Assembly: GCA_012728095.1 (NCBI GenBank)
Contig: JAAYFU010000069.1
Span: 1 to 61,668 of the forward strand
Direction of reading: 5' to 3'
Source: Clostridiaceae bacterium
Lineage (GTDB): Bacteria > Bacillota > Clostridia > DSM-8532
DNA length: 61,668 bases
Made by a program: the position numbers and the translations under genes. The notes under the pieces were generated by a model, which made no database searches, was not told the DNA's origin, and saw nothing but the letters and a program-made list of their open reading frames with translations. This document shows positions 8,383-19,843 of the stretch, in pieces (positions within the stretch are counted from its first letter, which is position 1; each line of letters begins with the position of its first letter).

Positions 8383-10065
8383 TCAATTATTTATTATATC
8401 TGATTCGCCAACCAAAACTTCCTCTAATGGCGCTCCAGGAGGAACCATGGGCCAGACCTTAAGGTCTCTGTCTATCTCGCAGTTAATGACCACAGGACGA
8501 TTAAGGCTTAATGCTTCGGTCAAAATCCTTTCGGTATCTTCCTTTTTAGTCAGGTTAAAACCGCATGCGCCGAATGCCTCTGCCAGTTTGACAAAATCAG
8601 TCGCCCTGTCCAGCGTGGTCTGGGAGAACCTTTTATCGTAAAACATATTCTGCCATTGTCTCACCATACCCAAAGCATGATTATTCATGATTACTTCAAC
8701 AATAGGCAGGTTATACTCAACAGCGGTGGCAAGCTCGATTAAGTTCATCCTGAAGCTTCCGTCGCCGGCTATGTTGATTACTCTTTTATCCGGTCTCGCA
8801 ATTTGCGCGCCGATTGATGCGCCCAACCCAAAGCCCATCGTGCCCAAACCGCCTGATGTAATCAGTGTGCGGGGCTTTGTAAACTTATAGTACTGGGCTG
8901 TCCAAATCTGGTGCTGACCTACTTCGGTCGCTATGATAGCGTCTCCCTTGGTAATCTCGTAAATCTTATCCAGGATAAACTGCGGGGTTAAATCCTCCGA
9001 ATCTCTGCCTAACGGGTATTTTTCCTTCAGCTCTTTTATGTAACTGAGCCATTTGCTTCTGTCACGGGTTACAATATCTTTATTGATGCGGGTAAGTACC
9101 TCTTTTACATCACCTATGATATGGCATTCCGATCTTATATTCTTGTTAACCTCCGCCGCATCCACGTCAATATGCAGAATCTTGGCATTGGGAGCGAAAC
9201 GTTCAAGCTTGCTTACGACACGGTCACTGAAACGGGCTCCTATTGCAACAAGGAGATCGCATTCGGTTACTGCCATGTTTGACGTTTTGGTCCCGTGCAT
9301 TCCTACCATGCCGGTATAAAGCTCGTGGGTTGAAGGAAAAGCTCCCATTCCCATAAGGCTTAACGTTACGGGAGACTGCAGCTTTTCTGCCAGTTCCAGC
9401 AGCTCCTCGCACGCATCCGAAGCGGATACCCCGCCGCCTGCGTAAATTAACGGCCTTTCGCTGTTGTTTAAAAGATTTATGGCTTCTTTAACAGCTGCAT
9501 CGCTTATAAATTTGACGGACCTTTCAATAGGTTCGGGTTCTTTTTTTACATATTCAGCTTTCTGGGCAGTGATGTCCTTCGGTATATCTATAAGAACAGG
9601 ACCGGGCCGTCCTTCCCTAGCTATTTTGAAAGCTCTTCTCACGATATCCGCTAAATCGTTGACATCTTTTACGATAAAGTTATGCTTGGTTATAGGCATG
9701 GTGATGCCCGTAATATCAACTTCCTGGAAGCTATCCTTGCCAAGGAGGTTTAACGGGACATTTCCCGTAATAGCCACAACGGGCACTGAATCCATGTAAG
9801 CGGTAGCGATACCCGTAACCAGGTTGGTAGCTCCGGGACCGGAAGTTGCTAGGCATACGCCTACTTTACCAGAAGCCCTGGCATAACCGTCCGCAGCATG
9901 GGCGGCTCCCTGCTCATGGGAAGTTAATATATGGCGGATCTTGTCCTGGTATTTATACAGGGCATCATATATATTTAAAACTGCCCCTCCGGGAAATCCG
10001 AATATAGTATCTACACCCTGCTCCAGCAGGCATTCAACTAAAATTTCAGCTCCGTTCAATTTCAC
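8383..10065 (-). CDS. ilvB: Acetolactate/acetohydroxybutyrate synthase large subunit, second paralogue
   Basis: This thiamine-diphosphate enzyme condenses two pyruvates, or pyruvate with 2-ketobutyrate, in valine, leucine and isoleucine synthesis. The 560-aa protein has the catalytic Glu at 51 (SHEQGAAH), the GDGSF...NN ThDP motif around 434-462, and LGMVRQWQ with Trp at 471, as in anabolic acetohydroxyacid synthases. That Trp is known in E. coli AHAS II to favour 2-ketobutyrate. The start is GTG with GGAGGA upstream. It is the last gene of the operon and has no small subunit of its own beside it, so it would need IlvN from the operon front or act unregulated. Confidence 0.93.
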   Translation of the reverse strand: MKLNGAEILVECLLEQGVDTIFGFPGGAVLNIYDALYKYQDKIRHILTSHEQGAAHAADGYARASGKVGVCLATSGPGATNLVTGIATAYMDSVPVVAITGNVPLNLLGKDSFQEVDITGITMPITKHNFIVKDVNDLADIVRRAFKIAREGRPGPVLIDIPKDITAQKAEYVKKEPEPIERSVKFISDAAVKEAINLLNNSERPLIYAGGGVSASDACEELLELAEKLQSPVTLSLMGMGAFPSTHELYTGMVGMHGTKTSNMAVTECDLLVAIGARFSDRVVSKLERFAPNAKILHIDVDAAEVNKNIRSECHIIGDVKEVLTRINKDIVTRDRSKWLSYIKELKEKYPLGRDSEDLTPQFILDKIYEITKGDAIIATEVGQHQIWTAQYYKFTKPRTLITSGGLGTMGFGLGASIGAQIARPDKRVINIAGDGSFRMNLIELATAVEYNLPIVEVIMNNHALGMVRQWQNMFYDKRFSQTTLDRATDFVKLAEAFGACGFNLTKKEDTERILTEALSLNRPVVINCEIDRDLKVWPMVPPGAPLEEVLVGESDIINN

Positions 10066-10077
10066 GGCTTTATCCTC

Positions 10078-11739
10078 CTATATTTTCATTACAGCGCCCT
10101 CGCTGGCTGAAGTTACAAATTTTGCATAACGCGCAAGATAGCCTGTCTTTATCTTTGGTGGCGGGCAGACCCAGTTCTTTCTCCTGTTTTCAAGCTCCTC
10201 ATCGGAAACTTTTAGATTAAGGCTGCATTCCTTCATATTTATCGATATAATATCACCGTCTTTAATTAGGGCAATGGGACCTCCTTCGGCAGCTTCCGGG
10301 GATACATGTCCTATGCTGGCGCCCCTGGTCGCTCCGCTGAACCGGCCGTCTGTAATAAGGGCTACATCGGCATCCAGCCCCATTCCTGCAAGAACCGATG
10401 TAGGCATGAGCATTTCACGCATGCCCGGCCCGCCTTTCGGCCCTTCGTAGCGGATAACGACAACCTCGCCCTTCTTTATTTTACCGCCTAATATAGCCTT
10501 TATCGCATCATCCTCTGAGTCGAATACCCTGGCTTTTCCTTCATGAACCAGCATTTCTTCGGCAACGGCGCTCCTTTTCACCACGCTTCCGTTGGGAGCA
10601 AGATTTCCTTTTAGAACCGCAATACCGCCGGTTTCCGAGTAGGGGTTATCTATAGGCCTTATCACATTGGGATTCTTATTGACGGCATTTGCTATATTCT
10701 CTCCTATTGTCCTGCCTGTAACAGTCAAACAGCTTTCATTTATTAAACTTTTTTGGGAAAGCTCCTTCATGACGGCGCTTATGCCGCCTGCATGATATAA
10801 ATCCTCAACAAAATGGTCCCCGGCAGGAGCAAGTTTGCAAAGATTCGGCGTTTTTTCGCTGATATTGTTTGCCATATCCAGGTCGAAATGAATACCGGCT
10901 TCATAGGCAATCGCGGGAAGATGCAGCATGCTGTTGGTACTGCAGCCTAACGCCATGTCAACCGTAAGGGCATTATGAAGGGCATCAGGAGTAATGATGT
11001 CTCTTGGCCTGATATTCTTTTCAACAAGCTCCATAATCTTCATGCCCGTCATTTTTGCAAGGCGCAGACGTTCTGAATATACCGCTGGGACGGTGCCATT
11101 GCCAGGCAAAGCCATGCCGATTGCTTCTGTCAGGCAGTTCATGCTGTTGGCGGTAAACATTCCGGAGCACGACCCGCAGCTCGGACATGCGTCGTTTTCA
11201 AGGCAGTTTAGTTCATCCTCGCTCATTATGCCTGCCTGCACAGCCCCTACAGCCTCAAACATATTGGTAAGGCTTACGCCCTTTTCGTTTATTCTTCCGG
11301 CCAACATAGGACCGCCGCTTACAACAATGGCGGGTATATTCAACCGAGCCGCCCCCATTAGCATGCCCGGGACAATTTTATCGCAGTTCGGGATGAGAAC
11401 TAACCCGTCAAAGCCATGAGCCAGAGCCATGGATTCCAGGCTGTCGGCAATAAGCTCTCTTGAAGCCAATGAATAATGCATGCCGATATGTCCCATTGCT
11501 ATGCCGTCGCAGACCCCTATGGACGGAAACTCCAGGGGCGTTCCTCCGGCTATGCGAACACCGGCTTTGACAGCTTCTGCTATTTTATCAAGATGCATAT
11601 GTCCGGGAACAACCTCGCTCTTGGCACTGACAATTCCTATTAACGGACGTTTCATTTCCTCCTCGGTCAGACCCAATGCTTTAAAAAGTGATCTGTGGGG
11701 GGCCCTTTCCAGACCTTTTTTTACCATATCACTGCGCAT
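10078..11739 (-). CDS. ilvD: Dihydroxy-acid dehydratase
   Basis: IlvD dehydrates 2,3-dihydroxy acids to the 2-keto acids that precede valine and isoleucine, using an Fe-S cluster. The 553-aa protein shows the cluster-binding segments [10 protein letters not shown] and [20 protein letters not shown], and the C-terminal [10 protein letters not shown] chose the ATG at 11739 (MRSDMVKKG) because AAAGG lies at a proper distance from it. An in-frame ATG at 11757 has no ribosome site. It overlaps nothing and is 12 bp ahead of the second ilvB. Clustered Fe-S enzymes suit an anaerobe. Confidence 0.96.
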   Translation of the reverse strand: MRSDMVKKGLERAPHRSLFKALGLTEEEMKRPLIGIVSAKSEVVPGHMHLDKIAEAVKAGVRIAGGTPLEFPSIGVCDGIAMGHIGMHYSLASRELIADSLESMALAHGFDGLVLIPNCDKIVPGMLMGAARLNIPAIVVSGGPMLAGRINEKGVSLTNMFEAVGAVQAGIMSEDELNCLENDACPSCGSCSGMFTANSMNCLTEAIGMALPGNGTVPAVYSERLRLAKMTGMKIMELVEKNIRPRDIITPDALHNALTVDMALGCSTNSMLHLPAIAYEAGIHFDLDMANNISEKTPNLCKLAPAGDHFVEDLYHAGGISAVMKELSQKSLINESCLTVTGRTIGENIANAVNKNPNVIRPIDNPYSETGGIAVLKGNLAPNGSVVKRSAVAEEMLVHEGKARVFDSEDDAIKAILGGKIKKGEVVVIRYEGPKGGPGMREMLMPTSVLAGMGLDADVALITDGRFSGATRGASIGHVSPEAAEGGPIALIKDGDIISINMKECSLNLKVSDEELENRRKNWVCPPPKIKTGYLARYAKFVTSASEGAVMKI

Positions 11740-11768
11740 TTTTTTCACGCCTTTCATTGTTCAAAAGT

Positions 11769-12848
11769 TTATAATTTGCTTAATCTTTCGGCTATAAGCT
11801 CTCCCATTTTACTTGTCCCGACTAGAGTTTTTCCGGGACTCATTATATCCCCTGTTCTGTAACCTTCTTCGAGTACTTTGCTGACGGCATTTTCAATGGT
11901 CTGAGCTTCTTTTTCAAGATTTAAAGTATATCTTAAAAGCATGGCAACTGATAAAATCGTTGCTATAGGATTTGCCTTGTCCTGTCCGGCAATATCAGGC
12001 GCAGAACCGTGAATTGGCTCATACATACCAAAACTGTTTTTTCCCAGGCTTGCCGAAGGCAGCATCCCGATTGATCCCGTAATCATGCTGGCCTCATCGG
12101 ACAGGATATCTCCAAACATATTGGTGGTTACAATAACATCAAACTGTCTGGGATTCCTGATAAGCTGCATGGCGGCGTTGTCTACGTATAAATGCTCCAG
12201 GCTTACGTCCGGGTAATCCCTGGAAACGTCGGTTACCACTTCCCGCCATAATCTTGAGCTCTCAAGAATATTTGCCTTGTCAATGCTGGTAACCTTCTTA
12301 TTTCGCTTTCTGGCTGTTTCAAAAGCAATCCTTGCTATTCTTTCAATTTCGCCTAAGCTGTAGACTTCTGTATCATAGGCCTCCTGTCCCATTTTCCCCA
12401 TCCGGCGGCCTCTTTCGCCAAAGTAGATCCCGCCGGTAAGCTCACGAACAACCATGATATCAATACTGTCGCCGATAATCTCAGGCTTTATGGGACATGC
12501 GTCTATTAATTCCTTGTATATTACCGCAGGTCTTAAGTTTGCGTATAATTCCAGCTGGCCTCTCAGCCCCAGCAGCGCCTGTTCGGGGCGCATATGACCA
12601 GGAAGAGTGTCCCACTTGGGTCCACCCACCGCGCCAAGAATTACAGCGTCACTTTTTTTGCACGCTTCAACTGTTTCATCCGGAAGCGGTACTCCGACTG
12701 TATCAATAGCGCATCCGCCTGCCGGAAGAATGCTGTATTCAAATTTATGTCCATATATCTGGCCTACTTTGTCTAAGACTTTAAGCCCCTGGTCAACGAT
12801 TTCAGGTCCTATCCCGTCACCGGGGATAACAGCTATTTTATAGTTCAT
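11769..12848 (-). CDS. leuB: 3-isopropylmalate dehydrogenase
   Basis: LeuB oxidatively decarboxylates 3-isopropylmalate to 2-ketoisocaproate with NAD, and can do the same for 3-methylmalate in the citramalate route. The 359-aa protein has the family start [14 protein letters not shown], the substrate-binding [13 protein letters not shown], and the Mg-binding [11 protein letters not shown] and [13 protein letters not shown] segments. GGAGGG lies 5 bp from the ATG. It lies between leuD and ilvD in the operon. Confidence 0.97.
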   Translation of the reverse strand: MNYKIAVIPGDGIGPEIVDQGLKVLDKVGQIYGHKFEYSILPAGGCAIDTVGVPLPDETVEACKKSDAVILGAVGGPKWDTLPGHMRPEQALLGLRGQLELYANLRPAVIYKELIDACPIKPEIIGDSIDIMVVRELTGGIYFGERGRRMGKMGQEAYDTEVYSLGEIERIARIAFETARKRNKKVTSIDKANILESSRLWREVVTDVSRDYPDVSLEHLYVDNAAMQLIRNPRQFDVIVTTNMFGDILSDEASMITGSIGMLPSASLGKNSFGMYEPIHGSAPDIAGQDKANPIATILSVAMLLRYTLNLEKEAQTIENAVSKVLEEGYRTGDIMSPGKTLVGTSKMGELIAERLSKL

Positions 12849-12920
12849 AAAGCCCTCCTAAATAGATGTTAGAGGTTAAAAGTCATCGGTTTAAGGTCAG
12901 GAATTTGAAGGTGTCCTTGA

Positions 12921-13403
12921 TCACGCTTTTATATAATTAATCAACCCTTCGGCCTGTATTATTTTTTGCATGAACTCGGGGAACGGCTGCGCAGTGAAAG
13001 TAGTTCCCTTTGTAAGGTTGCGAATTATGCCGGTGTCGAAATCCACCTCAAGCTCATCGCCCTGTTCTGTTCCCCTGACGGCTTCTTCGCATTCCAAAAT
13101 CGGAAGACCGATGTTAATGGAATTTCTGAAAAATATACGGGCAAATGAAGAAGCAATTACGCATGAAATCCCTGAGGCTTTGATTGCTATTGGGGCATGT
13201 TCCCGGGAAGAACCGCAACCGAAATTTTTACCGGCTACAATTATGTCCCCAGGCTTAACATTTTTTACAAAATCCTTGTCAATATCCTCCATGCAATGGC
13301 TTGCCAGTTCCTTTGGATCGCTGGTGTTCAGGTGTCTGGCAGGGATAATGACATCGGTATCCACATTATCCTGGTATCTGAATACTTTACCTCTTGCTTT
13401 CAT
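12921..13403 (-). CDS. leuD: 3-isopropylmalate dehydratase small subunit
   Basis: LeuD pairs with LeuC to isomerise 2-isopropylmalate, and probably citramalate as well. The 160-aa protein begins [19 protein letters not shown] and contains the swivelling-domain motif [23 protein letters not shown] sits at the right distance from the ATG at 13403, so a longer frame starting at 13433 is unlikely. Its length fits the short LeuD type found with 420-aa LeuC proteins. A block of repeats separates it from leuC. Confidence 0.96.
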   Translation of the reverse strand: MKARGKVFRYQDNVDTDVIIPARHLNTSDPKELASHCMEDIDKDFVKNVKPGDIIVAGKNFGCGSSREHAPIAIKASGISCVIASSFARIFFRNSINIGLPILECEEAVRGTEQGDELEVDFDTGIIRNLTKGTTFTAQPFPEFMQKIIQAEGLINYIKA

Positions 13404-13454
13404 AACAGCCTCCTTGATCATATCAATAATCAATAAGATAACTTGTATCCGACA

Positions 13455-13655
13455 TTTATATCATTCTGAGCGCCAGCGAAAAATCTGTTCAAGTTAATGT
13501 TAAAGATCCTTCGACTCCGCTGCGCTCCGCTCAGGATGACAGGTGGGGGGGTGTAAGATCCTTCGCTGACGCTCAGGATGACAGGTACATGGGACGCTCA
13601 GGAAGACAGGTACATGGGGCACTCAGAATGACAGGTATAGGGCGCTCAGAATGAT
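13455..13655. repeat. Dispersed repeat block between leuC and leuD
   Basis: A full copy of a 37-bp unit lies at 13504-13540: AGATCCTTCGACTCCGC followed by TGCGCTCCGCTCAGGATGAC. Degenerate or shortened copies built on CGCTCAGGATGACAGG follow at about 13555, 13593, 13617 and 13636, and a reversed start (TCATTCTGAGCG) at 13461. The full unit recurs in reverse orientation at 41281-41317 with one mismatch. It is noncoding and can form hairpins (CGGAGCGCAGCGGAG). Confidence 0.85.
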
Positions 13656-13663
13656 AAACTGAA

Positions 13664-14923
13664 CTAAATCTTATCCGGGTCGGTGATTTTCCCGGTTATA
13701 GCCGAAGCTGCCGCCACCGCCGGGCTTGCAAGGTATATCTCCGACTCGGTATGCCCCATACGTCCCACAAAGTTTCTGTTTGTCGTGGAGACGGCTCTTT
13801 CTCCCTTTGCCAGGATACCCATGTGACCTCCCAGGCAGGGACCGCAGGTTGGAGTGGAGAATACTGCGCCGGCTTCCACGAAATCTTCCACCAGTCCTTC
13901 TTTCAAAGCCTGCAGATAGATTTTCTGGGTACCGGGAATGACAATGCATCTTACGCCCTTTTTAACCTTTCTCCCTTTAAGAATTTTAGCGGCAACTCTT
14001 AAATCTTCTATCCTGCCGTTGGTGCATGAACCTATTACCACCTGGTCGATAGGCACATCTCCTACCTCATCGATGGTCCTGGTATTGTCGGGCAAATGTG
14101 GGAATGCCACGGTAGGCCTTATCGAGCTTAAGTCTATTTCGTAAACTTCGTCGTATAAAGCGTCGTCATCCGGCTCATAAACCTTGTATGGCTTGTTGGA
14201 ATGCTCTTTTACATATTCCAGAGTTCGTTGGTCCACCATAAAAATTCCGTTTTTGGCGCCGGCCTCGATAGCCATGTTAGCCATCGTAAACCTATCGTCC
14301 ATTGAAAGATTGATGAGTCCTTCGCCCATGAATTCCATGGATTTGTACAGGGCGCCGTCAACGCCTATCATTCCGATAATATGTAGAATAACATCCTTAC
14401 CGGACACCCATCCCTGGGGTTTACCCTTTAATATGAATTTTATAGCCGACGGCACCTTAAACCATGATTTGCCGGTAGCCATTCCCGCGGCCATATCTGT
14501 GCTGCCGACTCCTGTTGAGAAGGCTCCAAGGGCGCCATAGGTACAAGTGTGGGAATCAGCGCCGATAATCAAATCGCCGGGCACCGCCAGGCCTTTTTCC
14601 GGGATCAGGCAATGCTCGATTCCCATCTCTCCTACTTCGAAATAGTTCTCTATTTGCATTTCATGCGCGAATTCACGTATGAATCTGCACTGCTCAGCCG
14701 CTTTTATATCTTTATTGGGTGTAAAATGGTCAGGAACGATAGCCACTTTCCTGGTGTCGAACACCTTGTTGAAACCGGCTCTTTTAAACTCTTTAACAGC
14801 AACGGGAGTAGTAATGTCGTTTCCCAGCACCAAGTCAAGTTCGGCTTCAATCAGCTGGCCGGGCACTACTTTATCAAGGCCGGCATGAGCTGCCAGAATT
14901 TTTTGCGACATTGTCATTCCCAT
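13664..14923 (-). CDS. leuC: 3-isopropylmalate dehydratase large subunit
   Basis: LeuC carries the 4Fe-4S cluster of isopropylmalate isomerase. The 419-aa protein is the shorter type shared with archaea and clostridia. It shows [28 protein letters not shown] and [12 protein letters not shown], whose cysteines ligate the cluster. AGGAGGG precedes the ATG. The operon also encodes CimA, so this isomerase likely serves both leucine and citramalate-derived isoleucine (inference). Confidence 0.96.
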   Translation of the reverse strand: MGMTMSQKILAAHAGLDKVVPGQLIEAELDLVLGNDITTPVAVKEFKRAGFNKVFDTRKVAIVPDHFTPNKDIKAAEQCRFIREFAHEMQIENYFEVGEMGIEHCLIPEKGLAVPGDLIIGADSHTCTYGALGAFSTGVGSTDMAAGMATGKSWFKVPSAIKFILKGKPQGWVSGKDVILHIIGMIGVDGALYKSMEFMGEGLINLSMDDRFTMANMAIEAGAKNGIFMVDQRTLEYVKEHSNKPYKVYEPDDDALYDEVYEIDLSSIRPTVAFPHLPDNTRTIDEVGDVPIDQVVIGSCTNGRIEDLRVAAKILKGRKVKKGVRCIVIPGTQKIYLQALKEGLVEDFVEAGAVFSTPTCGPCLGGHMGILAKGERAVSTTNRNFVGRMGHTESEIYLASPAVAAASAITGKITDPDKI

Positions 14924-14937
14924 GTTCTTCCCTCCTG

Positions 14938-16527
14938 TTATACATAAACTTTAATCTTTTTTTCCAGTTCTTTCAATAGCTTATATTCAATGGAATCTAC
15001 CAGCGCAATCCAGCTGGCTTCAATAATGTCGGTGGAAACACCCACTGTCGTCCAGGATGTCTCGCCGTCGGTAGATTCAATCAAAACCCGAACTTTGGCT
15101 GCCGTTGCCTTTTGTGAATCAATAACACGCACTTTAAAATCAGTCAGGTGTACATTTGACAGTTCAGGATAGAATACTTCAAGCGCCTTTCTGAGAGCCC
15201 TGTCCAGGGCATGAACCGGACCGATGCCCTCGGCTGCGGTTATCTCGGATTTTCCGTCCACTTTCACTTTTATAAGCGCTGAAGCCGACGATCCGTTCTG
15301 GGTAGGCTGCTCAGTCATAAGTTTAAACTTCTCCAATTCAAAGAAGGGTTTATACTTGCCCAGTTGTTTTCTGATAATCAGTTCAAAGGTGCTTTCAGCC
15401 CCTTCAAACTGATATCCCTGGTGTTCCAGCTCTTTTAACTTGTTGATGATTGCCTCGGTTTCACTAGAATTTTTATCTATTGAAGGATTCAATTCTCGAA
15501 TCTTTTCCAGTATTGTATTTCTTCCCGATACTTCGGACATCAAGAATCTTCGTTTATTGCCCACAAGTTCCGGATCGATATGCTCAAAAGACGCCGTTGC
15601 CTTGCATACGCCGTCAATATGCATGCCGCCTTTATGAGCAAAGGCGCTGTTTCCAACGTACGGCATCCTTCTGTCCAGGGAAATATTGGAGATTTCTGCT
15701 ATTTTCCTTGCAGTATATGTCAGGCTCTTTAGCTTCTCCTCGGGTATACAGTACATTCCCTTTTTAATCTGAAGATTCGGAATAACCGTGCTTAAATTTG
15801 CATTTCCGCACCTTTCGCCAAAGCCTATATAGGTACCCTGGACATGCTCGGCGCCTGCTTCAACCGCCATAATGGAGTTGGCTACGGCCATTCCGCAGTC
15901 ATTATGGGCATGGATCCCAATCTTGATATTAAATGTTTCCCTGACTTTCTTTACAACCTCATATACCGTACCTGGAAAGCATCCGCCGTTGGTATCGCAC
16001 AGAACCAGGCAGTCGGCGCCGCCTTCCACCGCTGCTTTTAAAACCCTCAAGGCATATTCCGGGTTTGCTTTATACCCGTCAAAGAAATGCTCGGCGTCAA
16101 AGATGACTTCTTTGCCTTTCTTTTTAAAGAAGGAAAGGGTTTCATAAACCATTCTTTCATTTTCTTCAAGGGTTGTTCTGATGATTTCGGTTACATGGAA
16201 ATCCCATGCCTTGCCGAAAATCGCGACAACGGGAGTATTGGCGTCCAACAGCGATTGAACGTTTTTATCTTCCTCCACCTTTATGTTCCTTCTCCTGGTA
16301 CTTCCAAACGCGGTCAATTTGGCTGATTTGAGGGTAATGGCTTTCATTCTCTCAAAAAACTCTATGTCCTTGGGATTGGAACCGGGATTACCCGCTTCAA
16401 TATAAGCAATTCCCAAATCGTCAAGAGCTTTGACTATTTTAAGTTTATCTTCGACCGAGAATGATATGCCCTCGGCCTGCGCACCGTCTCGCAATGTCGA
16501 ATCAAATATGTCTATCGTTTTACTCAT
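14938..16527 (-). CDS. cimA: (R)-citramalate synthase
   Basis: CimA condenses acetyl-CoA and pyruvate to citramalate, giving 2-ketobutyrate for isoleucine without threonine deaminase. The 529-aa protein has the DRE-TIM barrel signature [20 protein letters not shown], and [18 protein letters not shown], which is typical of the CimA/LeuA-like group rather than true LeuA (DGEQSPG). It has the LeuA dimer domain at the C terminus ([17 protein letters not shown]). No ilvA is present in the window, and the operon's LeuBCD can process its product. It lies directly upstream of leuC. Confidence 0.93.
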   Translation of the reverse strand: MSKTIDIFDSTLRDGAQAEGISFSVEDKLKIVKALDDLGIAYIEAGNPGSNPKDIEFFERMKAITLKSAKLTAFGSTRRRNIKVEEDKNVQSLLDANTPVVAIFGKAWDFHVTEIIRTTLEENERMVYETLSFFKKKGKEVIFDAEHFFDGYKANPEYALRVLKAAVEGGADCLVLCDTNGGCFPGTVYEVVKKVRETFNIKIGIHAHNDCGMAVANSIMAVEAGAEHVQGTYIGFGERCGNANLSTVIPNLQIKKGMYCIPEEKLKSLTYTARKIAEISNISLDRRMPYVGNSAFAHKGGMHIDGVCKATASFEHIDPELVGNKRRFLMSEVSGRNTILEKIRELNPSIDKNSSETEAIINKLKELEHQGYQFEGAESTFELIIRKQLGKYKPFFELEKFKLMTEQPTQNGSSASALIKVKVDGKSEITAAEGIGPVHALDRALRKALEVFYPELSNVHLTDFKVRVIDSQKATAAKVRVLIESTDGETSWTTVGVSTDIIEASWIALVDSIEYKLLKELEKKIKVYV

Positions 16528-16584
16528 TCTCCATCATCCCTCTCATACCATGCATCATGGTTGTTATTATCCGTGTCATTCTTA

Positions 16585-16639
16585 CCGGGCAGTGAAGAAA
16601 TATATCTTCCATTGGAAAAAGATTCTTCACTCTGCCCGG
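16585..16639. repeat. Large inverted repeat between leuA and cimA
   Basis: CCGGGCAGTGAAGAA (16585-16599) pairs with TTCTTCACTCTGCCCGG (16623-16639) with one bulged base. The stem is about 15 bp and encloses 23 bases. The TTCTTC/AGAATGACA flavour resembles the dispersed repeats elsewhere in the window. It could stabilise or process the polycistronic message. Confidence 0.7.
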
Positions 16640-16686
16640 AATAACAGGATGTTTTACTTAAGCTTACATAGACCGTTTGTCAATTA

Positions 16687-18225
16687 TTACGGCATTACTT
16701 CTTCCAGCTTCTCCTGATAAATCATTTTATTAATGGCGTTAACATATGCCAGAACGCTGGCTTCGAATACGTCGGTACTTACGCCCTTACCGGTATATAA
16801 TCTTGAGTCTGAACGTATTTTCACATATGCCTCGCCCTGCGCGTCCTGTCCTTCGGTAACTGATCTTAAAGAATAGTCTTCCAGTTTAAAGTTAACTCCC
16901 GCAATCTTGTCGATAGCCTTGAACGCCGCATCTATCGGACCGTCTCCGGTTGAAACCTCTTCAATGACCAGGTTATCGCCGTTTTGTTTAATAAGGCGGA
17001 CAGAAGCCGTGGCGGTAATGGTATTGCCGGTGTTTATCACAAACCTGTCAAGCTTATAGATTTCGGGTACCTGTACCGATTTATGCTGCAGCAATACTTC
17101 CAGGTCAGCGTCCTGAACCACCTTTTTCTTATCTGCCAGTTCCTTGAACTTGTTAAAGGCTTCGTCTAGCTCTTCTTTACTCAGGCTATAACCCAGCGCT
17201 TTCAGCCTGTCCTCAAAGGCATGCCTTCCTGAGTGTTTGCCCAGCACCATATTGTTTTTTGTAAGCCCGATTGATTCGGGGGTTATGATCTCGTATGTAC
17301 TTTTTTCAGCCAATACACCGTGCTGATGTATCCCGGACTCATGGGCGAAGGCGTTGGCCCCTACAATTGCCTTATTGGGCTGCACAGACACACCTGTAAT
17401 TCTGCTGATAAGCTTTGAAGATCTGTAAATCTGGGTTGTATCCATCCGTACATCCATATTGTAAAGTTGAGGCCTGGTTTTAATGGCCATAACGACTTCT
17501 TCCACTGCGGCATTTCCTGCTCTTTCGCCTATCCCGTTTATGGTGCATTCAAGCTGGGTGGCTCCGGCTCTTGCCGCTGCAAGGGTATTGGCTACCGCCA
17601 TTCCAAGGTCATTATGGCAATGTACTGATATCTGAGCCTTATCGATATTACTTACATTTTCCTTAATATTTTTAATAAGTTCATAGAATTCTTCCGGCGT
17701 AGTATATCCGACCGTATCGGGAACGTTGATTACTGTGGCGCCTGCTTTAATTGCTGCTTCAAAAACCTGATATAAGAATTCCGGATCGCTTCTTGTGGCA
17801 TCCTCTGCTGAGAATTCAACATCCGAACAATATTTTTTCGCATAGGCCACCATGCTTTTTGTCCGCTCCAGGACTTCATCAGGTGTCATCCTTAATTTAT
17901 ACTTCATATGGATTGGGGATGTTGCCAAAAATACATGTATTCTAGGGCTGACAGCTTTCCTGATCGCCTCCCAGGATCTGTCGATATCCTGCGTAAGAGC
18001 CCTTGACAGGCTTGCAACGGTACAATCCTTTATGGTCTCGGCAATCGCTTTGACCGACTGAAAATCACCGGGAGACGAAATCGCAAATCCGGCTTCAATA
18101 ACGTCCACCTTCATGCGTTCAAGCTGTTTTGCGACCTCCAGCTTCTCCTGAAGGTTCATGCTGCATCCGGGGGACTGCTCCCCATCCCTTAATGTTGTGT
18201 CAAATATATATATGCGCCTAGACAT
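16687..18225 (-). CDS. leuA: 2-isopropylmalate synthase
   Basis: LeuA condenses acetyl-CoA with 2-ketoisovalerate, committing carbon to leucine. The 512-aa protein has the signature [16 protein letters not shown], the metal-binding [16 protein letters not shown] and [11 protein letters not shown], and a C-terminal LeuA dimer/allosteric domain ([32 protein letters not shown]) where leucine feedback normally acts. GGGAGG precedes the ATG. It follows ilvC by 25 bp. Confidence 0.97.
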   Translation of the reverse strand: MSRRIYIFDTTLRDGEQSPGCSMNLQEKLEVAKQLERMKVDVIEAGFAISSPGDFQSVKAIAETIKDCTVASLSRALTQDIDRSWEAIRKAVSPRIHVFLATSPIHMKYKLRMTPDEVLERTKSMVAYAKKYCSDVEFSAEDATRSDPEFLYQVFEAAIKAGATVINVPDTVGYTTPEEFYELIKNIKENVSNIDKAQISVHCHNDLGMAVANTLAAARAGATQLECTINGIGERAGNAAVEEVVMAIKTRPQLYNMDVRMDTTQIYRSSKLISRITGVSVQPNKAIVGANAFAHESGIHQHGVLAEKSTYEIITPESIGLTKNNMVLGKHSGRHAFEDRLKALGYSLSKEELDEAFNKFKELADKKKVVQDADLEVLLQHKSVQVPEIYKLDRFVINTGNTITATASVRLIKQNGDNLVIEEVSTGDGPIDAAFKAIDKIAGVNFKLEDYSLRSVTEGQDAQGEAYVKIRSDSRLYTGKGVSTDVFEASVLAYVNAINKMIYQEKLEEVMP

Positions 18226-18250
18226 ACTAAACCTCCCAAAGCACTTATTT

Positions 18251-19243
<993 letters not shown>

Positions 19244-19759
19244 CTACTCCTCCTCGCTTCTTGTCTGAATTTTGATATGCCTGCTTCCTCTTTCGATAGC
19301 GGTAAGTCCTGTACGAACCACTTCAACAATTCCGTAATTGTTCATAAGGTTAATAAAAGCTTCAATCTTTGATTCGTCACCCGTCATTTCCACAGTCAGA
19401 GTTTCATTTGATACATCAACGATATTTGCCCTGAAGATGGATACGATCTCTATAATCGATGCTCTGGTTTCCATTGTCGTATTTACCTTTATCATAGCCA
19501 GTTCTCTGAACACCGACTGCTGCGGATCAAGTTCGACAATCTTGATTACGTCAATCAACTTGTTAAGCTGTTTCTTAATCTGCTCCAGGATGTAATCGTC
19601 ACCTCGGACAACAATGGTCATCCGTGATACCTTCGGATCCTCTGTTTCTCCGACCGACAGACTGTCAATGTTATAACCCCTGCGGCTGAAAAGGCCTGAT
19701 ACCCGGCTAAGCACGCCGGACTGGTTTTCAACCAAAACCGAGAGAACATGTCTGCTCAT
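19244..19759 (-). CDS. ilvN: Acetolactate synthase small (regulatory) subunit
   Basis: IlvN activates the large subunit and gives valine feedback inhibition. The 171-aa protein has an N-terminal ACT domain (HVLSVLVENQSGVLSRVSGLFSRRGYNI) and a second ACT-like C-terminal domain (IVSIFRANIVDVSNETLTVEMTGDE). The ATG at 19759 has GGGGAG eight bases upstream; a GTG three codons earlier overlaps that site. It is the only small subunit in the window although two large subunits are present. Confidence 0.96.
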   Translation of the reverse strand: MSRHVLSVLVENQSGVLSRVSGLFSRRGYNIDSLSVGETEDPKVSRMTIVVRGDDYILEQIKKQLNKLIDVIKIVELDPQQSVFRELAMIKVNTTMETRASIIEIVSIFRANIVDVSNETLTVEMTGDESKIEAFINLMNNYGIVEVVRTGLTAIERGSRHIKIQTRSEEE

Positions 19760-19843
19760 ACTTTTCACTCCCCGTTAAACAATTTTCAGTTTTAAGTTTT
19801 AAATCTCAGAATATTTTTATCTTTATACCTTTTAACGGTACGC

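Noticed and set aside
13455..13655. CRISPR-like array
   Set aside because: The repeats differ in length and orientation and the intervening sequences are themselves repeat fragments, with no cas genes.
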